Origin: an uncultured Synergistia bacterium
Lineage (GTDB): Bacteria > Eremiobacterota > SpSt-956 > JAKJGF01
Direction of reading: 5' to 3'
NCBI GenBank assembly: GCA_937888925.1
Contig: CALARM010000635.1
Location: forward strand, 1-5,718
DNA length: 5,718 nucleotides
The first letter of the stretch is position 1. Every line of letters starts with the position of its first letter. A program made the translations under genes and the position numbers. Shown one piece after another: positions 1-4,741 of the stretch. The notes beneath the pieces were generated by a model. It worked only from the letters and a program-made list of their open reading frames with translations, was not told the DNA's origin and made no database searches.

Positions 1-293
1 CCGATCTTAAAGATCCCAATATAAACATACCTTTTGGTATTTATTACCTTTCCTCTGTTTATAAAGATTTATATGATAACGAAGTTCTTGCCCTGGCAGG
101 ATATAACGGAGGCCCCGGTAATGCCGGCCACTGGTGGAAAACAAAATATAATGGAGATATTGATGAATTTGTAGAGAATATACCATACAGGGAAACCAGG
201 GATTACGTAAAAAGAGTTCTCCGAAGTTACTGGGAATATAAAAGATTATACGATGTCACCCAGCCAGATTATCTGACCGGTTATGATTATTGA
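1..293 (+). CDS. Lytic transglycosylase (Slt70-like), C-terminal part, 5' end outside the window
   Basis: This is a partial gene: 96 codons from base 3 to a TGA at 291-293, with the start beyond the left edge. The visible part reads NINIPFGIYYL, then ALAGYNGGPGNAGHWW, then ENIPYRETRDYVKRVL. This is the C-terminal half of the goose-lysozyme-like SLT domain: the YNGGPG helix that lines the glycan groove, then the IPxxETRxYVxxV block typical of Slt70. Members cut the MurNAc-GlcNAc bond of peptidoglycan in the periplasm, releasing 1,6-anhydromuropeptides, and often serve wall turnover or assembly of wall-spanning machines. The catalytic Glu lies upstream of the window, so activity cannot be judged. 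The tail ends about 30 residues after the ETR block, which is a normal length. Family assignment is firm; the exact subfamily is not. Confidence 0.9.
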   Translation, partial: DLKDPNINIPFGIYYLSSVYKDLYDNEVLALAGYNGGPGNAGHWWKTKYNGDIDEFVENIPYRETRDYVKRVLRSYWEYKRLYDVTQPDYLTGYDY

Positions 294-333
294 TGGCATT
301 TCTATTTTTTTGTTTTTTTCTGTTGATCTTTTA

Positions 334-342
334 TGTTATAAT
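334..342 (+). promoter_or_regulatory. Possible extended -10 promoter upstream of the peptidase-sigma gene
   Basis: TGTTATAAT fits the extended -10 pattern TGnTATAAT exactly. The -35 region (around 314-319) is only a run of T, so this relies on the extended -10. It would start transcription near 349 and give a roughly 200-base leader that contains the hairpins at 374-425 and 446-494. It also lies at the left boundary of repeat A. It could equally be chance in AT-rich DNA. Confidence 0.35.
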
Positions 343-546
343 AAGTCAATTCTATACATTTTAGAATTTAAGTGAGTAGTGAGTGGTGAGTAGAATATGG
401 CACTGTCACTCACTATTCACTACTCGCTCATTAATTATGAATTTATATGAGAATTGTAACGCGTTACGCGTTACGGGAGGAACAAATTCTCATACTTCGT
501 TGTGACTGAAACGGTCATTGTCGTTGTTATGAAACTAACTATATTA
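336..546 (+). repeat. Interspersed palindromic repeat, copy A (interrupted)
   Basis: This stretch shares two blocks, in the same order and orientation, with repeat B at 3123-3255. One is the identical 18-mer ACTCACTATTCACTACTC (408-425 and 3188-3205). The other is the right end at 526-546, which matches 3235-3255 at 18 of 21 positions. Between the blocks, copy A holds about 80 extra bases (around 444-525). Bases 374-391 can pair with 408-425 along all 18 positions, with two G-U pairs and a 16-base loop. The left boundary is approximate, because the left arms of A and B have diverged. The right end touches the Shine-Dalgarno of the next gene. Confidence 0.6.
446..494. repeat. Hairpin with perfect 10-bp arms around GCGTTAC heptamers
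   Basis: TATGAGAATT (446-455) is the exact reverse complement of AATTCTCATA (485-494). The 29-base interior holds the perfect 12-bp palindrome GTAACGCGTTAC (456-467) and a second GCGTTAC heptamer directly after it (461-467 and 468-474). This GC-rich core stands out from its AT-rich surroundings. The unit lies inside repeat A but is missing from repeat B, so it looks like a small element inserted into an older one. It could be a protein-binding site, a mobile palindrome or an RNA structure in the leader of the gene at 552. Confidence 0.6.
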
Positions 547-563
547 AAGGAGTGTTTCCTATA
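546..563 (+). promoter_or_regulatory. Ribosome binding site with displaced start codon
   Basis: AAAGGAG at 546-552 is the only good Shine-Dalgarno before the peptidase domain. It overlaps the only standard start codon here, GTG at 552-554. At normal spacing (8 bases, 553-560) the in-frame codon is ATA at 561-563. The frame is open upstream only to a TGA at 507-509 and has no ATG, GTG or TTG in between. Either GTG is used with poor spacing, or ATA serves as a rare start, or an original ATG has mutated. Confidence 0.55.
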
Positions 564-3044
564 AAATTTTCTTCTCCCTCTTCAGATTTACCGGAGATTA
601 TTCCGAGAGAATTACTCTTTAGTGAACCATTGAGATGTAACCCCAAAATATCACCTGACATTACAAAGTTAGCCTATATAGCTCCGGTAAATAATATAAT
701 GAATTTATGGATAAAAACTATAGATAAAGACGATGACAGGGTAATTACAGATTTTAAGAAAAGTTCTGTCTTTTTATATGTATGGATTAATAATACATAT
801 ATCGTTTATCTGCAGGATGCAGAAGGCACTGAAGAATGGCTTCTTTATAAATTAAACATTGAAACAGGGGAAGTCAAAATATTAACACCGTATAAAAATA
901 TAAAAGTCGGCTTCTTTTCAGCCCATTGTGAGGAATTCCCCAATGAATTGATTATTTCAATGAATAAAGATAATAGAGCAATTCAAGATCTTTACCATGT
1001 TGATTTAAATTCTGATAAAATAACTCTTATTAAGAAGAACCCGGGTAATATAGCAGACTGGTTCATTGATCATAATTTTAAACCCGGCGCCATTGTGGTA
1101 ACAAATGATGACGGAACAGCGGACCTTATGGTTAAAGAGCATGAGAATAATTGCTGGAAAAAATTGATTACCTGGCATATAGAAGAACTGCCATGGTGTA
1201 AGCCTGTCGGATTTTCTAAAGATAATAGATATATTTACGTAGTAGATTCCGGCGATTATAATACATTTTGTGTTGTTAAAATAGAAATAAAAACCGGTAA
1301 AAGAGAAATAGTGGTTCAGGAACGTGAATATGATATTTATACTGTGAACATACATGAACGTAAATGTGATTTTGGAAATCATATGATATTATTTAATTAT
1401 CAAACCTATGACATTCAGGCTGTCTTCTGTAATAAATTCAGGAAAGAATGGATTATTTTAGATGAAGCTATAAAGGAAGATTTTGAAGCAATAAAAAGAC
1501 TTGATCCCGGTGATTTCTCGATTATTGACAGGAATAATGATGATAATCTGTGGTTAATCAGTTTTGAACATGATACCCATCCTCCTTCCTATTATCTTTT
1601 TGACAGAAAGTCGAAAAAAGGAACCTTTCTTTTTCATCAGGGTAATCTGCCTGGTAATTATACGCCGGCCCATATGGAAGAAGTGACCTTTACTTCCAGA
1701 GACGGATTGACTCTTCATGGTTATATAACCTTTCCTCCGGGAAAAATAAGAACAAAACTTCCCCTTGTTTTATATGTTCATAGCGGGCCGAATTACCGCG
1801 ATATCTGGAGATATAACCCTGTAGTTCAATGGTTCGCCAGCAGAGGTTATGCCTGTTTACAGATTAACTATCGCGGATCAATTGGCTATGGAAAGACTTT
1901 CCTTAAAGCAGGGAACAGGGAGTGGGGCGGGAAAATGCAGGATGATCTTGTAGATGCCGTTCAATGGGCTGTAGATAATAATATTGCCGATCCAGGGAAA
2001 ATTGCCATATACGGTACAGGATATGGAGGTTATACAGCCCTTGCAGGAGCGACGTTTACGCCTGGTCTGTTTTGCTGTGCCGTAGCAATAGAATGTCCCG
2101 GAAATCTTGTAAATTTTATCAAATCACTTCCCTTACATATGAATTTTTTACGTAAAAGATTTCTTGTAACCATAGGAGACCCTGACAGAGAAAAGGATAT
2201 GTTAGTAAATCGATCACCTTTTTATAAATTAGATAATATAAAAATACCTCTTCTTATAGCTTACGGCCTTAAAAGTTCAAGAGTCAAATCTTCAGAGCCC
2301 TATAAGATTGTCAATACTATAAAAAGTAAAGGCATTGAAGTAGAGCATATTGTTTTCCCTGATGAAGGTCATTTTATTATCAGACCGGAGAACCGTCATA
2401 AATTTTATACGGTGGCCGAAAAATTTCTATCAAAACATATGGGAGGACGATATGAACCCAGAAAAATATATTTTAAAGATATATATATATCAGATGAAAT
2501 CTGTAATAATACCTGTGATAAGATCCTTGTAGATAAAATTCTGAGAGAAGGAGATACACATGCCTTTGAGAAACTTGTTTACTCTTACGAAAAACCTCTG
2601 CTGAAATATTTGAATAAAATGACAGGCGATCCGAAAATAAGTAATGAACTACTTCAGGAAACTTTCTGCAGAGTCTGGCTATATCTGGATTCATATCTTC
2701 CTCATATGTCTTTTTTTTCCTGGCTCTTTCAAATTGCTGCCAATGTGGTAAATAAATACAGGTGGAAAAAAAGCAGACTCGTTAACGAAATAAGTTTTGA
2801 TGAGTTAAATCCGGAACCGGCAACAGAATTCTGGGAAGAAAATCTCAGAAATAAGATTCTGGTGCAATCAATGCTTGATTCTATCAGAGAGCCTTACAGA
2901 ACTTCTTTGATCCTCCGTTTTATGGAAGATCTTGATTATAGAGAAATTGCTTCTGTAATGAATAGAAATCCAGATCAAATAAAAAATTATTTATTTAGAG
3001 CCAAAAAATCTATCCTCAAATCCTGGAGAGAAGATTCTGTATAA
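552..3044 (+). CDS. S9 prolyl-oligopeptidase-like pseudopeptidase fused to an ECF-type sigma factor
   Basis: The frame encodes 830 residues. Residues 1-20 lead into IPRELLF and KISPDITKLAYIAP, the usual opening of S9 beta-propeller proteins, and the propeller runs to about 370. The alpha/beta hydrolase domain (about 376-636) has VTFTSRDG, VHSGP (409-413), FASRGYACLQINYRG and EWGGKMQDDL. It ends in MGGRYEP, the normal S9 terminus. S9 enzymes cleave peptides with Ser in GxSxGG, an Asp and a His. Here the Ser motif reads GTGYGG with Gly490, the Asp position in YGLKSSRV is Ser575, and His607 in FPDEGHF remains, so I infer no peptidase activity. Residues 668-742 form sigma region 2 (GDTHAFEKL, QETFCRVW, FFSWLFQIAAN). 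Residues 769-825 form sigma region 4, a helix-turn-helix. No signal peptide or membrane segment is seen, so it should be cytoplasmic. The start is uncertain: GTG 552 is the only standard choice, but the Shine-Dalgarno overlaps it. Domain calls are firm; the regulatory role is inferred. Confidence 0.9.
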   Translation: MFPIKFSSPSSDLPEIIPRELLFSEPLRCNPKISPDITKLAYIAPVNNIMNLWIKTIDKDDDRVITDFKKSSVFLYVWINNTYIVYLQDAEGTEEWLLYKLNIETGEVKILTPYKNIKVGFFSAHCEEFPNELIISMNKDNRAIQDLYHVDLNSDKITLIKKNPGNIADWFIDHNFKPGAIVVTNDDGTADLMVKEHENNCWKKLITWHIEELPWCKPVGFSKDNRYIYVVDSGDYNTFCVVKIEIKTGKREIVVQEREYDIYTVNIHERKCDFGNHMILFNYQTYDIQAVFCNKFRKEWIILDEAIKEDFEAIKRLDPGDFSIIDRNNDDNLWLISFEHDTHPPSYYLFDRKSKKGTFLFHQGNLPGNYTPAHMEEVTFTSRDGLTLHGYITFPPGKIRTKLPLVLYVHSGPNYRDIWRYNPVVQWFASRGYACLQINYRGSIGYGKTFLKAGNREWGGKMQDDLVDAVQWAVDNNIADPGKIAIYGTGYGGYTALAGATFTPGLFCCAVAIECPGNLVNFIKSLPLHMNFLRKRFLVTIGDPDREKDMLVNRSPFYKLDNIKIPLLIAYGLKSSRVKSSEPYKIVNTIKSKGIEVEHIVFPDEGHFIIRPENRHKFYTVAEKFLSKHMGGRYEPRKIYFKDIYISDEICNNTCDKILVDKILREGDTHAFEKLVYSYEKPLLKYLNKMTGDPKISNELLQETFCRVWLYLDSYLPHMSFFSWLFQIAANVVNKYRWKKSRLVNEISFDELNPEPATEFWEENLRNKILVQSMLDSIREPYRTSLILRFMEDLDYREIASVMNRNPDQIKNYLFRAKKSILKSWREDSV
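2441..2497 (+). promoter_or_regulatory. Internal ribosome binding site, ATG and (AT)6 tract at the fusion junction
   Basis: GGGAGG (2441-2446) lies five bases before ATG 2452, in the +1 frame relative to the long gene. That ATG opens MNPEKYILK and, as sequenced, closes at TAG 2530-2532 after 26 residues. Six AT units occupy 2479-2490. Removing one unit would join ATG 2452 to the sigma frame (IYISDEICN). The peptidase frame would then stop at TGA 2495-2497. This is the layout of two overlapping, translation-coupled genes. The arithmetic is read directly from the sequence; any biological switching is inference. Confidence 0.6.
2553..3026 (+). other. ECF sigma-70 module (regions 2 and 4) within the fused gene
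   Basis: This marks the sigma part of the 552-3044 frame. Region 2 (residues 668-742) contains GDTHAFEKL, the core-RNA-polymerase-binding QETFCRVW, and FSWLFQIAANVVNKYRWKK, where -10 recognition and melting occur. A linker of about 26 residues follows. Region 4 (769-825) contains SIREPYRTSLILRFMEDLDYREIASVM and then IKNYLFRAKKSI, the helix-turn-helix that reads the -35. Both halves are intact, with no stops or gaps, and the length matches a stand-alone ECF factor. The module therefore looks functional, whether made as a fusion or alone. No anti-sigma gene follows it within the window. Confidence 0.85.
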
Positions 3045-3122
3045 TTTTTTAGAATAACTCTGATTCTGCTGTAATAAAAAATATCATTTATGTGAAACTT
3101 TTCCTCTCTTCCAGCGATATAT

Positions 3123-3255
3123 TATTATAGTGTATTTTATAACTTATTGGAATTTAATTAAGTAAAAAGTGAAAAGAATAGGACATTACTCACTATTCAC
3201 TACTCATTTTTCACTTCTTATTAAATTATGGATTGTAATGAAACTTACTATAATA
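3123..3255 (+). repeat. Interspersed palindromic repeat, copy B (133 bp)
   Basis: The ends are a perfect 9-bp inverted repeat: TATTATAGT (3123-3131) and ACTATAATA (3247-3255). Inner arms also pair: AATTTAAT (3151-3158) with 3220-3227, and AAGTGAAAA (3167-3175) with 3208-3216. The loop carries the 18-mer ACTCACTATTCACTACTC shared with copy A at 408-425. There is no coding capacity, so it fits a miniature non-autonomous element. Copies A and B flank the peptidase-sigma gene as direct repeats. No clear target duplication is seen. Confidence 0.65.
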
Positions 3256-3258
3256 GAA

Positions 3259-3386
3259 CAGGAGTTACGCATTTTGAAAATTAAAAGATGAAGGATTCAG
3301 AATACAGGAGACAGGAGTAAGGAGATTTATATTTTATTCTGACTCCTTTATTCAATGGATCTTTATAAAATTTTGCGTGACTCCTG
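3259..3386. mobile_element. MITE-like 128-bp palindromic element with 6-bp target duplication
   Basis: The terminal inverted repeats are CAGGAGTTACGC (3259-3270) and GCGTGACTCCTG (3375-3386), complementary at 11 of 12 positions. A second pair of arms lies inside (about 3294-3320 and 3336-3361), built from GAATA-AGGAG-CAG motifs. The perfect direct repeat ATAGAA lies exactly outside both ends (3253-3258 and 3387-3392), as expected for a target-site duplication. There is no open frame, so it would need a transposase supplied elsewhere. It abuts repeat B; the left ATAGAA overlaps the last three bases of B. A 6-bp AT-rich match could arise by chance, but its exact placement argues for insertion. 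Confidence 0.6.
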
Positions 3387-3462
3387 ATAGAAAACATGAA
3401 CCTGAAGTATTTTATTGCGCATTTCAGAGTAGAAGTAATTGCTGATTAAAGTGAATTTTAAT

Positions 3463-3491
3463 TTGACATATCTGAAAAGAAATCGTATTAT
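3463..3491 (+). promoter_or_regulatory. Sigma-70-type promoter of the minor-pilin operon
   Basis: TTGACA (3463-3468) is a perfect -35 box. After 17 bases comes TATTAT (3486-3491), which matches the -10 consensus at five of six positions. Transcription would start near 3498, leaving a leader of about 75 bases before the first pilin start. It is the best promoter match I see in the window. Its consensus form suggests housekeeping sigma rather than the ECF factor encoded just upstream. Confidence 0.7.
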
Positions 3492-3574
3492 ATTTATGAG
3501 GAATATCACATATTTTATAAATATATAATACTATAATAAAGAGCCAGAGTATGTATATAAAGGATATTGTATGT

Positions 3575-4021
3575 ATGAAAAAATGTGTTTTACTCGCAAA
3601 AAAAGGTGTGAGTCTTCCAGAACTGGCTGTTTCTATCTGTCTTCTTGCCACTGTAATAGTAATTATTATGGGTATAATCTGCGGAGGGATTACAGGGATA
3701 AGAAAAGGTGAAGAAAGTCTTGTCATAGGAAATCTTCTGAAAACAGAACTTGAATTTTATTCAGAAGAGGTGCTTTATAATTTTGAGGATTCTGATTATG
3801 ATAATGGTAGTCAACATTGTTTTAGAACTGGTGAAACGGTGGATGGTGTAAAACTGAAGGAAGAATGGGTTTGTTTCACTGATATTGTAGCAGGGGCCGA
3901 TCCCAGAAACAAGTTAAAAGAGGTAACAGTTTCTATTTACTGGTATGACAGAGGATTATCCGGTCATGGAGGAATAAAGAAAAGAAGTTCTACATGCTGG
4001 ATAAATAATTATCTTGATTAG
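3575..4021 (+). CDS. Minor pilin, PilV/GspI-like prepilin
   Basis: The product is a 148-residue prepilin. The leader MKKCVLLAKKG is followed by VSLPEL and a hydrophobic helix (about residues 12-35). This is a class III signal with Gly at -1 and Glu at +5, to be cut and N-methylated by prepilin peptidase PilD. The C-terminal half contains LKEVTVSIYWYDRG and a final KRSSTCWINNYL, the beta pattern of PilV/GspI-type minor pilins that prime pilus or pseudopilus assembly at the inner membrane. Cysteines in QHCF and WVCF could form a disulphide. I prefer ATG 3575 because AAAGGA (3559-3564) lies ten bases before it and the leader is then of normal length. In-frame ATG 3551 would add eight residues and has a poor binding site. 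It is the first gene after the promoter at 3463 and ends eight bases before the next start. PilV versus GspI cannot be settled from sequence alone. Confidence 0.85.
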   Translation: MKKCVLLAKKGVSLPELAVSICLLATVIVIIMGIICGGITGIRKGEESLVIGNLLKTELEFYSEEVLYNFEDSDYDNGSQHCFRTGETVDGVKLKEEWVCFTDIVAGADPRNKLKEVTVSIYWYDRGLSGHGGIKKRSSTCWINNYLD

Positions 4022-4028
4022 GAGTATT

Positions 4029-4727
4029 ATGAGAAATAAGAAAGCTTTATCACTTCTGGAAGTAATTATCTCTATTGCTATATTTTCACTCTTGCTTACT
4101 GTCTGTAATATTATTTTAAATCGTGCCCTTGTAGCTTCATCTCATGGAAAGGCAACTACTGCAGCAGGAAATGAGGCAGTCAAAGGGATTTCGTGGCTTA
4201 TTTCCGATATGTCGGAAACATCAGCTTCTTCAGTTACAATGCTGGACATTGGTAATAATAAAATAAATCTTCCTCATACTTCTTCTCCCGTGATAAAAGT
4301 GTCTCATATCAGTCTCCTTTCAGGATTTGATAAAAGTACTCTGAAAATAGAATATACAGATAGTTTTCCCCCTCTTATAAAATGGAAATATTACATATTA
4401 TATTTTTTAAAACCTTATAAAAATGATACTTATACGCTCTACAGAAAACTTTATAAGGATGATGTTACCTATGCTAATGCCTTTAAAAAGTTTTACCCTG
4501 TACCTATGAGCGCATCAGATCTTCAAAGTAATTCCACTACAGGGGGAACTGGAGAATTTAAAGAAAGAACTGTTGCAAAAAATATTTATAGTCTTGAACT
4601 TGTCAAACAATCAGGGAATATATGCACTTTAAAAGTCACAGCCAGTGAAAGTGCAAGAAATGTTGTTTCTGTACGGATTACCAGAAGTTTTACTATTGTA
4701 ATGAATAATACAATAAAATCTAAATAA
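4029..4727 (+). CDS. Minor pilin, PilW/GspJ-like prepilin
   Basis: The product has 232 residues. A six-residue leader MRNKKA precedes LSLLEVIISIAIFSLLLTVCNIIL, the methylated N-terminal helix of type IV pilins, with Glu at +5. Position -1 is Ala rather than the usual Gly; some prepilins tolerate this. Size and position after a PilV-like gene fit PilW/GspJ, which joins PilV/GspI and PilX/GspK in the tip-priming complex. The globular part (about 35-232) is rich in beta pattern, with ISWLISDMSETSASSV and a late SLELVKQSG strand, and has no enzyme motif. The start is ATG 4029, served by AGGAG (4020-4024) at four bases. The Shine-Dalgarno begins within the last codon of the previous gene, which suggests translational coupling. 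A TTG at 4014 is possible but would put extra residues before a good prepilin leader. The 14-base gap to the next gene marks one operon. Confidence 0.83.
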   Translation: MRNKKALSLLEVIISIAIFSLLLTVCNIILNRALVASSHGKATTAAGNEAVKGISWLISDMSETSASSVTMLDIGNNKINLPHTSSPVIKVSHISLLSGFDKSTLKIEYTDSFPPLIKWKYYILYFLKPYKNDTYTLYRKLYKDDVTYANAFKKFYPVPMSASDLQSNSTTGGTGEFKERTVAKNIYSLELVKQSGNICTLKVTASESARNVVSVRITRSFTIVMNNTIKSK

Positions 4728-4730
4728 AGA

Positions 4731-4735
4731 GGAGG
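4731..4735 (+). promoter_or_regulatory. Strong ribosome binding site for the PilX-like gene
   Basis: GGAGG, within AGAGGAGGT, stands six bases before ATG 4742 and just after the TAA of the PilW-like gene. This near-ideal Shine-Dalgarno fixes the start of the third pilin gene. Confidence 0.8.
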
Positions 4736-4741
4736 TCTGTC

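Noticed and set aside
294..320. T-rich tract after the transglycosylase stop as an intrinsic terminator
   Set aside because: The T run is long, but no stable GC-containing hairpin lies directly before it, so I do not call it.
371..430. CRISPR-like repeats (GAGTAGTGA units)
   Set aside because: The repeats are inverted, not direct with unique spacers, and no cas gene is near. A palindromic interspersed repeat explains them better.
518..545. TTGTCG-16-TATATT promoter just before the peptidase gene
   Set aside because: The -35 match is weak, and transcription would start at or after the Shine-Dalgarno, leaving no binding site.
1005..1382. Minus-strand open frame of 125 codons
   Set aside because: It lies wholly inside the well-supported S9 gene, has no recognisable domain, and its AT-rich hydrophobic composition is what an antisense shadow gives.
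3045..3070. Terminator after the peptidase-sigma gene (AGAAT...ATTCT)
   Set aside because: The stem is only five A/T-rich pairs with no T run after it. Repeats B or C might end transcription instead, but this is not shown.
3524..3539. Second -10 candidates (two TATAATA-type units)
   Set aside because: Neither has a -35 box at proper spacing. The TTGACA/TATTAT pair upstream is much better.
3424..3726. Minus-strand open frame of 100 codons across the pilin promoter
   Set aside because: It runs antisense through the promoter and the start of the PilV-like gene and has no homology signal I recognise.
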